A stretch of 64,000 nucleotides of DNA from Dermanyssus gallinae (GCA_003439945.1 QVRM01001507.1:1-64000); one strand, 5' to 3'. Shown: positions 25,363-37,739, numbered from the stretch's first letter. The notes: a model not told the origin generated them from the letters alone. Numbers and translations: made by a program.

Positions 25363-25414
<52 letters not shown>
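25363..25414. repeat. (TA)n array
   Basis: Uninterrupted TA run beside the 3' end of the mariner fragment. Confidence 0.96.
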
Positions 25415-25418
<4 letters not shown>

Positions 25419-25459
25419 TTGGACAGAACGTCACTAGCATTAAAATCAGTCTAAAAACG

Positions 25460-25915
25460 GAATGAGCTAACCGATATTATTCATAAAAAATGGTACTCTC
25501 CATTATTAGCCATAATCTTCCCCCATCTCTTGACCAAACTATCGATTCCCATGGCAAAGAATTCTGGTTTATGCATATGGAGGGATGTCTTCACGTGTGC
25601 TTTTACTGTTTCTGGTGAAGTGAACTTCTGTCCCTGTTCTGATAGTTCTGCAGACATCTGAATAGCTGGTTGCCCGACTGTGCGGTGTCCGGTGACTACG
25701 GCGGATGCAACGGCAAAACGTCCCCATCAAAGCTTGCACGAATGGGTTAGTCTCATTGGCGCCTTCTGGGGAGGTTTGGCTAAGGCCGACGATGATTTTC
25801 CATGCTGCCCATTGTCGCAATTTTTTGTCATAAGTAACGATTCGATCTAGAGGACAGACACGTGTCTGGCAAGCAAAGAAGAGCATTTTGCTAGACGCTT
25901 AATTTTGCGCTTGCT
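25460..25915 (-). pseudogene. Mariner-type transposase fragment, internally deleted
   Basis: On the minus strand PLDRIVTYDKKL (first catalytic Asp, codon at 25830-25828) resembles the TYDEKW block of mariner transposases. After a frame change, SPETVKAHVKTSLHM and PEFFAMGIDSLVKRW, then IMANNGEYHFL and a stop near 25480, match the transposase C-terminus. The central region with the second and third catalytic Asp is missing or unrecognisable. The copy therefore cannot be active. It differs clearly from the mariners at 18657 and 61513. Confidence 0.72.
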
Positions 25916-27068
25916 CCCGTTGTAAGGCATCCATTGGTTCAACTTTGACACAGAACCATGGGCGCGAAAGCGAGTGACGATGATTGTGTGGCACACCCTA
26001 AAGTCCAGTGGCTAATTCACCTGTAATCACTCGAGGACTTCCGTTTTACAGTTCGTGCAAGCAGTACTATAATATGTTCGAAGCTCGGTGGCTTGGTGTA
26101 TTCCGCCTGCGCCTCGCGACCGGAGAAGACACAAAGGTTCGCGTGGGATTCGAGCCCCACCGTTGCACATTTGTATTTATGGGATTCCGTCTATAAAGTA
26201 TGAAACGACACGGTAACGCTGGTTAACTCGGTAACCTCGGGAGTTTGGCGTGAGCGCGCGAAACTGCCGGTCGCTTCGGTGAAGCTGTCACTCGAACGTT
26301 CCAACGCTTGTATTCTTCTCCTTGATCTCTTCCCGTTTTTGAGAAAGAGAGAGAGAGAGAGACGTATGTCATCTGCGTATATTATAAAGACATTAAGGTG
26401 CTATTTATGCATTGAATACGCGTGTGTGTGTGTGCGTGTGTGTATTACGAATGTCTATGATATTATATTCAAGTTTCGATGGTTTCTCTATATTCAGTAC
26501 TTTGCTTGCTTCAATTACCCAAACATCCGTCAAATTTTCCTGCTTCGACAACGCAAGCTTCCAAATAGCTAAAGAGCGTAGCGAGCCAGCATTGGAGTGC
26601 GCTTTCTTGCGGCGCTCTTTCGCTTTTGTTGGCCTCTTCTCCCTATTCGTTGACTCTCGTTCTCTCTCTCTCTTAACCTCCCTCCCTCCCTTCCTCCGTT
26701 TCAATATCTCGGTAATCGGTTGTCGAGTTTGCGGCCGGTGATGAGATGACGCGAGGCGATCTGCAGTTCGTTCTCCGTTTGGAGCCAAGTCTTGCTAGGA
26801 GATTTGCTGTCACCCGTGGATCGTTGCCAAATCATCAATGGTACTACTGTTTGTCATTGTTCGTCGTCCCTATATGAGGGACGACGCCGGGTCATCAGGC
26901 GGCAGGGCCGCGTTGTTTACCTCAGCGCCTCACTCACCTCGGCGCACAACATCAACACCACCAACAACAACAACAGCATAAACATCACCATCATCTGTTC
27001 TTCCCTCAAGTCTGATCTCTGATGAGAGAATCTGCACATCAATCAGTCAGCAATGATATACGAGTATA
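25916..27068. other. Unannotated, with a tRNA-like segment
   Basis: Contains GA (26342-26362), GT (26422-26443) and pyrimidine runs (26660-26700) and the tRNA-like segment listed separately. No coding gene recognised. Confidence 0.4.
26085..26172 (+). other. tRNA-like sequence, pseudogene or SINE head
   Basis: A box A-like TGGCTTGGTGTATT is followed about 55 nt later by a T-arm GTGGGATTCGAGCCCCAC, which has stem complementarity but one extra base in the loop. The acceptor stem does not close. Probably a tRNA pseudogene or pol III-derived repeat. Confidence 0.45.
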
Positions 27069-27073
27069 GATAT

Positions 27074-27110
<37 letters not shown>
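27069..27110. repeat. (TA)n array
   Basis: TA run preceded by GATATA repeats. Confidence 0.95.
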
Positions 27111-27112
<2 letters not shown>

Positions 27113-27471
27113 CACAATCCCCTGCTCTGGAACAACTTCTTAGCTTTGATTGCGCGTTGTCAGTTGCCAAGCGAAATCGACGCGCGGGATGTTCCACGTT
27201 AAGCGTCGTTCTTCGAACGCTGTCTGCGATCTCTACAGCTCGAAGTGAATCACGTTGTTTTCAAGCATCAATAAAATACACATCAATGTACGCAATAGGC
27301 ATGCACATGAACTGACGTTTCAGCGTTAACAGTTGTGCGGCTCGATTCTCTGCTCCCAAGGAGAAATCCAGCGCAGCGCAGTGAGCGCTTTCCTGCCATA
27401 CCAAGCAGTATAGGATGAATTCCATCAGTGCGCGCAGCTGTCTCTTGTATATGTTGCAATAATGCTGACAA

Positions 27472-27472
<1 letters not shown>

Positions 27473-27513
<41 letters not shown>
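27473..27513. repeat. (TA)n array
   Basis: Uninterrupted TA run. Confidence 0.95.
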
Positions 27514-27517
<4 letters not shown>

Positions 27518-28840
27518 GACTTTTACCAAGGCCTTTGGTGGGTCAAGCTAATGGACCGGTCATAATCGTCTGGGTCTGAGAGTTGTATTATGCTTTTCCC
27601 AGTATTTTGGCTGCTGAATCAGACTTCCTTTATTTTTGCCTCTCTCGATATTTGTAAGCGTGGTCATATTTTTTTACTTTGCTTGTGGCATGCGTATAAT
27701 AGGTAGTAGAGTGAGATTCCAATAATTTGCTTCAAAACGTTCAACGAAACTCTCCATCTGTCTACGAGAATACCGATTACTTTTCACATGAATAGTTTTA
27801 GCTATAATCAAGTATACAATAAAAGTAGTTGCTGTTTTCCTCTGTAACCCAAATCTAAAGTCGCTCGAAGTGAGTCGTCGTGCGTGCTGGCAAGCGGCAA
27901 CGCTATGGCTGTGTGTTATTGACCAGCCAGCATCTGCCGTTACTACCCACCGCATTTGCAACCAGAAATTTCCCAGCGTCTAGATTCTGTTTCGCCCATC
28001 GTCCACTAATCAAGCAAGCGCTGGACGATGAAGAAACCCCCCCCCCACAACGTGCCTCTGAGAGACGTTTTGGACATACCTGTATAATGCGCTCTAGTGT
28101 TTCTCGCGTGTCGTCGCTGCTAGTGTACAGTAGTTAGTTAGTAAGGTAGCTCGTTAAGGTAGCGTTCGATAGATCCGCAGCCGGAAACAGAGCTCTATGT
28201 ATACCTGGAATGGGCCGGTGGGTCTGAATGGAAACACTTGATCCTAAGTCGATATGACGTCGGCGCGATAAACGCTCGCACACCCAAGCACATCCGAGAA
28301 TATACAATACGTCAATGTGCTCTTTCCTCTCTACTCAGCCACGCAGAAAAAAAAGAGGATAAAGAGAACGCGAAGAACACGAAGAACAAGGAGAACGCGT
28401 GTAAAGATGCGTGTATATACGAACGAACGAACATACGTGCATACAATTCAATGTAGTAGGTGTGCAATATAAACAGGACGGCAAGTTAAATCGTTTCGCC
28501 GAACAACAACGACGACGACGACGACATAGAATTAGCTGTGCGTCTGCGTCTAATCAGCATCTTCTGCGATCTGACTTCAGGGTGACACTGATACATATGT
28601 AGATCGTCATGAATTGTCACCGTAAAATCGTACACACATTAACCCATAGGTAGCGGTGTCGATAAGCCGGTTTGGTCGAGCGGGCGGGCGCTGTTGTTGT
28701 TGTGTCGATTTGTCGATCTTCATCATTTCGCAGTGGGGTTAGTCCATCGTCACAGATGTAGCGTGAAGTGTCGACAACAGACGAGATGTTTGCAATTTGG
28801 CTTGTTTGTTGCAGATGATGTGTTTGCTTCCATGATGGTG
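27514..28840. other. Unannotated
   Basis: Several short open frames (27674-27961 minus, 27880-28137 plus) are unrecognised. A short GAC run lies at 28505-28524. Confidence 0.4.
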
Positions 28841-28849
28841 AAGTTTATG

Positions 28850-28978
28850 AAACCGCTACAAATTAGACGCAGATGGCAGTTTTTGTTACAAAGAATATCA
28901 GTGGAAATTCAACGCGGAAGCGTCGCGTTGATAATTGGTTCATTGCCCACGGGCAAGAGACTCCCTTTTCTGCCGTAG
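28850..28978 (+). pseudogene. C-terminal remnant of a second restriction-endonuclease LINE lineage
   Basis: RWQFLLQRISVEIQRGSVA, LIIGSLPTGKRLPFLP and a stop at 28976-28978 match the last segment of the same protein family as 8667 and 17460 (RIS-V-QRGN-A-xxG). The divergent sequence and different C-terminal tail point to another lineage, closer to the 55494 fragment (QRLSLEIQRGNATSVLG). There is no (AAT)n tail. Upstream sequence is not recognisable. Confidence 0.68.
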
Positions 28979-30791
28979 CCGAATCAAGTCGGCGTCAAAA
29001 AGATATGTGCATCTAAAGAACTTAAATAAATACCTTTGTTCAAGCCCATGGGCTACCTTCGCAGTACAGAGGCTGTATACTTTCGAGTGTATTTGCAAGT
29101 ACTCATGAATAAAGCTATGTGTTTCATTCATTCAAATAAACATTGCTGCATAATTAGACGCATATCATAACTTCGGACTACTCGTGTTGTCTATGGGGGG
29201 GGGGGGGGAGTGAGCGAGGCCGATCCACACTCTGATGTCTAAACCACCACGATGTATGTCGTACCACCACCACTATCGTATGCTCATACTTTTGAAGTGC
29301 TTTCGACGTACACGCCGTATTTTTATGAGCACGTAATTCAGGTTGGGCTGGTGTGACGACAAACTTGTGAACAATCGGAACGAAATGGTCCGGTGTTGTT
29401 ACTGCTCTTGCTATTGCTGTTATGCAATTGATATCGCTGCGACCGATCTCACTTATTTGCCGTATTCGTATATTCATTCTCAGCCCGCGCCGATTCTTGA
29501 CCAGTTGTTGTCACGTTATCCCCCCCCCCCCCCCTCCATCTTCCGGCAATAGGCGACTACCCCCTTTAGTTAGCGATTATCGCCGGCTCGATACGGCTCA
29601 ACGAAACCGAAGGTCTGGAAACGGTAACAAGGATGGCCCTTAAACGCCTATATAAGGGAGATCGGACGGGTACTTTCGCCGGCGCAGTATGCAAGTCATT
29701 GCAATCTGTAAAGATAGTTATCCTTTCAAACGGCGATAGTTTTTTTCTATTATGAAGTTCTTGAACAATTCCATAACTCTAACAATTCAACAGCATATAA
29801 CATGCAAAACACCAAATTTGTTTACATTTTGGCAATCAGCAACGGGTTTTATCCAAAGCTCAAGAAAACGGAAAGTGCCACCTAAATCTGATTTATAAAT
29901 AAAAAAAATTGGCTAAGAGGAAGGTTAATGTATATGTAAAGCTATAGTGTTTTAATGGTCCTTAGCGTTTACTGATGTGCGTCGACCGAGATTTTGATCC
30001 TAAGTACAATTGGAAGCCAAAGTCGATGGTTTTCTTAGCCGCGCTCAACCGGAGTTGCTATCTGGTAAATAGGTCATTGCGATCCTCATTCTGAAAGAAC
30101 GCTGATTCAAGACAATGTTTTTAAAAGGCAATAATTATGAATTAGTATGGAAATGGAAGCTAGTAGAATTCAAAGTAAAGCAACATGTCCCGTAATGAGC
30201 TACTTTAATCAGATTGACACATAAGGCAGGCAAAAGTTTTAATAGGTTTAACCAAACTATGTTTTAAATATATCTCTTTAAATATTAGGTACGCAAGAAG
30301 TAGATACAACAGATCATATAAGATGACTGGCCAAACAAAGGCTAGGAGCAGCGGGTTTAACTCCGACGCGGAAAAACATTGTCATTTGATGTGATCTTTC
30401 CTATTGCTTTATTATGTACATACTCATTTACTAATTATACGTGAGTTATTGCAGAGGTCGGACTTAGCGATCTATCGTCGAGATTGCTGGATGTACTGGA
30501 CTTGTGGACTCTGAACTTGCAAGCCAAAAAAAAAGCTTACACACTGCTCATTAATATTACGACTTTGCTATCTAGCATAATCGTGAGTTTATGTGCCACA
30601 AGCAGATATGAAAGTCATTCGCAAATGTTTTTAATTGTTGACTTCCGATATTGTTTCAACATTTGTGCTGACGCTGGCGGCGTGGCGGCAACACATGCAT
30701 CATGTGCAATCTCACAAACTACAATTTACGTATGTCTTTAATAAAACTTTTTTTACTGATGTAAAAATAGTAAATATTTTTTTATGTTTAA
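28979..30791. other. Unannotated, with G and C homopolymers
   Basis: A G run at about 29196-29208 and a C run at 29521-29534. Between 29540 and 30790 nothing is recognised. A TATATAAGG at 29650 was considered as a promoter and not accepted. Confidence 0.4.
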
Positions 30792-30856
30792 ATTAGAGAC
30801 CCCCCTTCTAATATATGAACTATCCTAGTTCATATCTTAGAAGGGGGGGCTCTAAT
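30792..30856. repeat. 65-bp near-perfect palindrome
   Basis: Arms of 31 bp (30792-30822 and 30826-30856) are inverted copies with two mismatches around a 3-nt loop TCC. Ends are ATTAGAG and CTCTAAT. Confidence 0.95.
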
Positions 30857-31187
30857 GACACAGGAATTACAAGTAAAACGGGGTTTACCTAAGACGACGG
30901 CCTTCGTGGCCTACACTCTGAGGTGGGGGGAAAAATTAAAGGATATAGACGTAGGAATATACACGACGATAGAGATGAGGAGTACAACCTGGCGAGCAGC
31001 CGGATATAAGAATAAGCATCTAACTACGGCATTTGCAGCCCACGGGTTCCATCACGTGTTATGCAGCACACAAGAGTTCCACAATCCTCAGGAGTGTTGT
31101 AGGTGCGCGAGATGCTTAGGCCATTGTGATAGATACCACGCCGCAGCATGTCCAACAGTGCAATCAATAGCTGAACTCGCAAGATGA
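30855..31187 (+). pseudogene. C-terminal end of a LINE protein with Cys/His knuckle
   Basis: A 110-codon frame ends with HGFHHVLCSTQEFHN followed by a C-x2-C-x7-H-x3-C knuckle (about 31098-31150). The fragment at 53350-53460 has the same HG-HHKLC lead and the same spacing, including an extra Cys four residues after the second knuckle Cys. Such a knuckle is typical of LINE ORF2 C-termini. The N-terminal part (MTQELQVKRGLPKTTAF) is not recognised. It sits directly against the palindrome at 30792, so the ATG at 30855 overlaps it and is probably fortuitous. Confidence 0.55.
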
Positions 31188-31882
31188 GGGAAGATCCGGT
31201 GACGCAGAAAAACCACTGATTGAGACTGATGTACTTATTTAAAATTTACCTAATCTGGGTGTTAATAAACCATATTAATAATAGAAAAAAAAAACTTCTT
31301 TACCCCAAAAAATTGCCACTTTACATGGTATTATACATAATAATTATCGCCCTTCGATCGTGTTGCCGACCTTTGAACACAACAGCTCCAGACGCAGCCA
31401 GTCTCCCGTGCATTCACGGACATTTTCCGGAACAAACCTGCGAGTAGGAATACGGTCTGCTGTAACGCAGGGCTTGGCACAAAAGCTCTTTTGGTAACCG
31501 CTGCAACAAAACCGCTGCCGAGAGCCGCGCCTAAATTTTATTCAATTGCTGCGCACCTTGGTAACATGAACGATGTGGATATCGGTGGGAGAACGTTGCT
31601 CTCGAGAATGTTATCGTTCTGCGTACTGAGAAACGACTCGCCCACAGTGACGGTCACAACTTCACCGTCTGCAGAAGTCTCGAGAGTCGCCACAGCTATT
31701 ATAGAACGTGGGAACCAATCCCTTTGTTGTGGTGCTAAGACGCTAAGACAGCTAGCTACGGAGTCATTGTTACCGCCTCTAACGCCGGTCTTAGCCTGGT
31801 TAGCCCAACGGCTGAAAGCCGGGCTGTGGCAGTCGGTGACGGTCGTGACGATCTCGAGACTGAGTGAGGCGAGATGAGATAA

Positions 31883-31920
<38 letters not shown>

Positions 31921-32102
31921 GATGTCAGCATGACATGACGGCCAGAACCAGTAAGATCGGTGGCAAGTCGCCTAGTCGCGATCGATGTCGTTTGCGTCCG
32001 ATATGCCGTAGCTACTACCGTTTGGCATTCGTACCGATATTGCGTGGGAAATGATCAGTGAGTGGCATAACAGGCACACGAACCTGTAGATATGCGCGCT
32101 AA
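31188..32102. other. Unannotated, with (CT)n
   Basis: The 128-codon frame at 31491-31877 is open and not repetitive but matches no family I recognise. It ends just before (CT)n at 31889-31919. Confidence 0.35.
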
Positions 32103-32167
32103 CATATATATGTGCAGAAATATATATATATGCATATGTATATACATATATATATATATATATATGC

Positions 32168-32259
<92 letters not shown>

Positions 32260-32268
32260 GCAGAATAT
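32103..32268. repeat. (TA)n array with GCATATG interruptions
   Basis: About 165 bp of TA with a duplicated TATGCATATGTATA unit in the left half. Confidence 0.96.
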
Positions 32269-34880
32269 GTGCTAAAAGTTGGCCCTCTTCGCATGCTCAT
32301 ATGATCGGCAGGAGGGAAAAGTCGGTCTAAAAGAGACGGCTGTCCTTTAAGAAATACTTGGTATTGTTTTGATGATGAAGAGCGGACAAGATAACAAATC
32401 CCAATAGTCGCCTAGCCTCATATCGTAAAACTTCAGTTAGTAAACCCTTCTGGCCGTTCAAATACATTGTCAGTAAAAGATACAACATTTACCGAAGCGG
32501 TATACATTTCGAAACAGTTCCAACGCTCGCGAGACTTATTGTAAGGGAATCACCACGATCCTAAAAGAAACATCTGCCAAAAGTAGTTCAATAAATTCTA
32601 CTGTTGCGACTTTAACTAACAGGGTCTGAAAGCGCCGTATATAACACAGCTCGCCATCCATCTCACCACTCTGGTATATGCGAAACAAAACTTTAGGTTA
32701 AACTTGCAACCGTTATGAAGGCATTCAAGTGTAATTTTAAATCTGTGCAAGCAGTTTTTTAAAGATCCTTCCTCACAAAAAGAGTATGCAGAAGACATTC
32801 TGGTCAGACGGTTTAGGCTACTCAAATATCCCAAAATCAATTTAAGCAAAGCATACACTCAGCGAACGTCACGCTGTGTCCTGGGTGCCGGCGTGGTCTT
32901 TCACGAGAGCAACACAAGTTCCTCTATTTTATATATATATATATATTTCGGCGAGCAATGCCGAGTGTGCAAACGTATTGTAAATGATTAATAAATCATC
33001 ACAATATTTTATATATATATATGTATATACATATACACAAGTTCCTCTATGAGCCAACACAACTACACTCTAGGTATACGACGACAGCGAACAATCCGCA
33101 CACGCGTTCCAGGGAAAACGTTGCTTAAACACGAGCTTCCTGTTTGTTGTCCGAAACGAAATCGCTCTTTTATTAACCATATGGTATGCTGCAACATTCA
33201 TAAACACGGTTATAAAGATAGCAGCCCATAAATAAATACGCGACGGAAAGACCAGAAAACAGAATCGCGAGAAAAGTGTTCTTATTCTTGGATAGAAAAA
33301 TATCCTTTATTTCACAAATAAACTTGCCTCGCTTTTCCGGTTAGGTCTGTAGGCCAGTTAGCGCTTCTTGCATTTAAAAGTGTCGGATGAAATAAGGACT
33401 GCGGACATGTCGTTTTCGCTCACTGCTGCCGCTAATGGAGCATCTTGCCACGCAATGTTTATGAGTATTGTCTGTCCGTACGCGCGCGTGTGTAAACTTG
33501 TGTGAACCTAATTAAATTTGTTTTTTCCTACTCGCAATAGCAATTATTGATTATTTTAAAAGACACCGTTTTAATGGGCTAAATGTGATATGGGCCGCTG
33601 CAATAGAGAGAAAGTGCCGTTCCGATGATGATCACAACGATATAGCGTTTTATTTAATGGTTGATTGCAGTTTACAGAGGCTCGCAATGAAAGTATCCGG
33701 GAAACCTCCAAGGGAAAAGTAAAAATTGTGAAGTCCGAAAATCGTTTTGCTAAATTATTTAGGTCGCGGTAACTCTACTTGCTAAAATGTTAGTGGTTCA
33801 CAAATTTATCGCTAGACGCACCTATTGGCGGTGGCTGACCCATCTTTAGATTAGGTTTCGGCACTTGAGATGCATATATCAAAATCGACAAGAAAAAACC
33901 GTGAATAGTTTTTTGCGAAGCATTGGGTTCTTGAGTATAAGACGTGCGTTGGCTTGTTAAGATGCTCGCAACGTCGGCGTTGTGTTCCGAGCACTTAAGG
34001 TAAACCGACCTAAATTTTTCTTATGGAGTTTAACGCGTTGCCGTCAAATGTTGTTGACTTGATACCCAAAATGAAAGATTAACTTATAGCTTTAGGAACT
34101 CAAGAATTTTTGAAAAGTCAGGTAATTCGAAAGTTTCCATTCTGGCTTTACACGTAGTATGGTGGGAGGGGCGAGGGAGGCAATAAAATGTCATGTCAGA
34201 GACGAGTCCTTAGCATCCCCCCCTACCTGCGAAAGGATTGAATTTAAATCCGCTTAAGACATGATATTGCAAATCGCCACCATAACTACCTGATTTTATT
34301 GAATCGCGTCGAGTCTGCATACAAAAGAGGTTTTGATCGTCGTTCGATCTTAGCGTGCAAAGCCAAGCACCTATCTCAGCTATGGAACTTAGGATCATGT
34401 TTGTCGGTGGCCTGCCCCGAATGAAGCCATCGGACTAGGCAACCCTCACATATACGCCATCGCCTTAGATTTTACGAGACATTTCACGTACAGTGAGCGC
34501 CTTTGTAACTTAGTTTTCTTGCCATAGTAGCGCCTTTGCAACTTAGTTTTTTGCCAACCCACGTGAATTTCACATTGGAATATCACTCTAAGAAAAAGAA
34601 AAAAAGGAAAAAAAAATATATATATATAGCGAAACTATACAAGATTTAACTAAGTGTGCTCTAAATTATACGGATAGCTCTACTAATAGTTTTGTTTCTT
34701 GGAATGTCGGGCTATCACGCACATTTAATCTAGCAAAGCATTTCAATTGTAGATAGCTGACTGAGGCCGAGTATTCCGTCGGCGTGTGCGAATATATATT
34801 ATGTATATTGGCGAATATATATTTTGTATATTGGCGAATATGTATATTGGGCCTACATAGCCGGCCGAAAGTGATCAGTG
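32269..34880. other. Unannotated, AT-rich
   Basis: Small TA runs at 32930-32946 and 33008-33034. An imperfect 33-bp tandem duplication lies at about 34496-34556 (AGCGCCTTTG.AACTTAG) and a 24-bp one at 34787-34845 (GGCGAATATATATT). No coding region recognised in 2.6 kb. Confidence 0.45.
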
Positions 34881-34881
34881 C

Positions 34882-34942
34882 AACTTATGCGGTGGTATCT
34901 GTATGTGATTGTATATTACATACAGATACCACCGCATAAGTT
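34882..34942. repeat. Perfect 25-bp inverted repeat hairpin
   Basis: Arms 34882-34906 and 34918-34942 are exact reverse complements with an 11-nt loop. The arm sequence is complex, not simple repeat. Confidence 0.97.
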
Positions 34943-36215
34943 CATATTAACATTTTTTGCTGCTCACCTTGCCTCCTCTTCGCATTTTTCTGGGCAGAGT
35001 CGAAACGCACTTGCTTGCATATAGTACGGACGCGGCTAGCACATACGCGGACGATACCAGAGTCAGTCAAAGAACCAGCGGAGCAATCAATCAACAAATC
35101 AACTACACGACTTCTCCACTTCAACAATTCATTTTTCTGCAGTTTTGAACGGTTTTCACTACAGCGGTTTTTGGGGGGTTTGTTTCGACCCTGTTTCTTT
35201 AGTTTTCTTCTATTTCTTCTCAATTTGACACACTGAACTCGTCGTCATGTCGATTTCATCTTTTTCGTAGATGGCTATTTTGCACCGCCTCTCCTTGGTC
35301 GTCTCAACTGACATATGCTGGAGACCTTTCACACCGCTAGAGCACAAAAGGAATGTTTTCGTGGTTTAGCCTGCTCCGTGTCTTTTTTTTTAGCTTGTTC
35401 GGCTAATTGTTTGTCGCCAAGCAGACCCACCGGAGGTGATTGTTTTTTTGTTGTTTATATTGTTGTTTCGGCTGCTTCTATTGTTGCTGCTGTTGACACT
35501 GTTGTTGTTATTTTACTTCCGTAACGGTGTGTTTCTATTCTCACCGTCTCATCGTGCTTCGGTTACGGTGTGACTCGGGCGACCTGGGTCACCGGTGTTG
35601 ATGTCGTTGTTGATTTTCTACGCGCTAATTATCGTAGCAATTAAGTAAGTAGAGATCGTATCGTAGAAGTGGCAGTAGCTAGCAGTACTGCTATTAGTAT
35701 AATGACTAGTCTCCTAATACTGTTAGGTTAATAATAAATATTTATAAGACTAAGTGACAGAAACAACGACGACGACGACGACGTCGACAACAACAATGGA
35801 AGAAGTTGTGCGGCGTTCGAGCACCACCGTCTGTTTTAGGCGCGAGTTGAGCGCACCGGTTCCCGATGAACTCGCGCGCTTGAAGTCACAACCAACCAAC
35901 CGAACAGGGGAGTGGGGTGCAAGCAGGGGCAGTTCGGACAGCTAAGCCGGTTGGTTAACTGGCTCTACGTGAACATCTGTCTGTCAGTATGTCCGTCTGT
36001 CCGTCCTCTGCCTTGGTCTGCCCCGTCTGCTTTTCACACGCTTTCTGTCACGCGCCTAATCGGTCGTCAGTCGCCCACTCTGTAGGTCACTCAGTCAGTT
36101 AGTGAACCGCCGGCGGTCGGTTGACATAGGTGGTGGCGGTGACGGCGGTAGCGGTGGTGGTGCACGCGGTCGGTCGCTTGCCTCGCTTGGTCAAGCTACC
36201 AGCGACAGACCCCAA
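34943..36215. other. Unannotated
   Basis: GTT-rich patch at 35455-35512 and a short GAC run at 35765-35785. GC content rises from about 35800. No gene recognised. Confidence 0.4.
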
Positions 36216-36930
36216 ACGAGGGGCTGGGTGGGTGAGGGGGTGAGCGGGTGAGTGAGCAGCAAGCCAGCGTGCTGGTTGGCTGGCTAGCAATTGACTTTCT
36301 GCAGCGCGTAGCCAGCCGGCTGCTGCCGTAGGGGGGGGGGGGGCAAGGAGCAATCATCGTCATTCCTCATCATCATAACGCCACGATGATGATGCCCACG
36401 CTGTCGACGACGTGGGCATCATCACGATCGCCATCATCAGTATCATCATGACGACGACGACGACCAACACTGACGACGGTCACGTTAGGAAAGAGGGAAC
36501 GAGGAAAGGAGTGATGACGTTGACGACCACGACAACGATTCACAACACACGGGCAAAGTCACTCTCCTCTTCCTCTTTTCTCCCCCTCCCCCCCCCCCCT
36601 GCCTCTCTCGATTTCTCTCTTCCCCTCCTTTCTCTCTAGATTTCTTCCCCTCTCTTTCATCCATGCTGCTGGGATATGGCCCTCGTCCTCGTTTGCCCCC
36701 TTTGCTTTTTCCCTCTGTTTAACGTGCGGTTCCCCCCCTCTCTCTCTCTCCCCGTGGCCCCACCTTTCCTTTATTTAAATCTACCATCTGTAGTAGATAC
36801 ACCTAGCTCGTTCTGTTTATTGTTATCCTCCCTATTCTTCTCCCGCTCTTTCTCTCACTCGCTCTCCTCTTTTCTCTATACATCTTCGTTATCGCTCTAT
36901 TTCTCTCGTTAGTTTTCATCTTCTTCATTG
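36216..36930. repeat. G-quadruplex motif, hairpin and pyrimidine tract
   Basis: Four G tracts (GGGG, GGG, GGG, GGGGG) separated by 1-3 nt lie at 36220-36240; a G13 run is at 36330-36343. A hairpin with 13-bp arms spans 36388-36423. From 36555 to about 36925 the plus strand is dominated by C and T. No coding gene recognised. Confidence 0.85.
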
Positions 36931-37739
36931 GTGAAATTGCTCGAGTAACCGTGAATCTCTGTTGCTTGCCCGACGTGTTTCCCCGACGCAATGCGCGCGC
37001 GCGAATTATGCGTGCTGCTGCGAGGCAGAACCTTCCTCGCAAATCGAAAGTTGGTCAGATGTCTCGGACTGCCTATAGTAACATTGGCCCCCATTCATCA
37101 TGGGGTTCGTCAAGGCATCTGTATTCGACGATACAGATTATATGGCGACGAGCTTATATTGTCACACTTGATTCTGGGCCATTTATTTAATTCAGATTGT
37201 CGAGGCTAAGCATTGTACGGAATCATTGTCGAGGCTAATTAATAATTAAAGTACAGATTGTAGGTGACTGCGACTGATTCCAGACCTTCCAGTTAACGCC
37301 CTGGACCGTCTGGCCGATCTGGGGTACCGGTCGGGGTGCCTGCTGCCTTGGCTTAATAAGCATAATGAGGTGAGAGGATCTCCACCACATAAAGTAGACC
37401 TTTCTGCGGAAAAGATTCGTCCGCGTCTATTTCTAGCGTTCGCAGAGATGGATGCAACCTATCTTGGTGGAAGTCTGTCTAGCCACTCGAACCAGTGTGT
37501 GTGTGTAAACGCTGGGATATAACGCGGAATTGCGCGGTGACTGAATTCGATACTATGGGCAGGACTATGCAATGTGATGGCATCCACCTGAACTGTAGTT
37601 ATTAATAATACTAATAATAATATTCAATATCACCATAATTCGGCTACGGCTGATGAGGCTTCTACAAGGTGTCTACTGTAATTTCGGTGATAATCAAAGA
37701 TGTGATAAGAGCGAAAGCTTGTTTTAGTTTTTACGTCAC
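36931..37739. other. Unannotated
   Basis: An open frame at 36991-37209 contains HHGVRQG, reminiscent of a reverse-transcriptase motif, but lacks supporting context. Confidence 0.35.

Noticed and set aside
28820..28860. VADDVF as a reverse-transcriptase YADD motif
   Set aside because: Lies right beside the C-terminal endonuclease remnant, where a catalytic motif cannot be; chance similarity.
29640..29700. TATATAAGG as a core promoter
   Set aside because: TA-rich motifs are everywhere in this window and no initiator or gene follows.
31491..31877. 128-codon non-repetitive open frame
   Set aside because: Could be an exon, but no family similarity, splice context or second exon was found.
36991..37209. 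HHGVRQG resembling a reverse-transcriptase motif
   Set aside because: The following PLSP/YADD context is absent; a five-residue match alone is not evidence.
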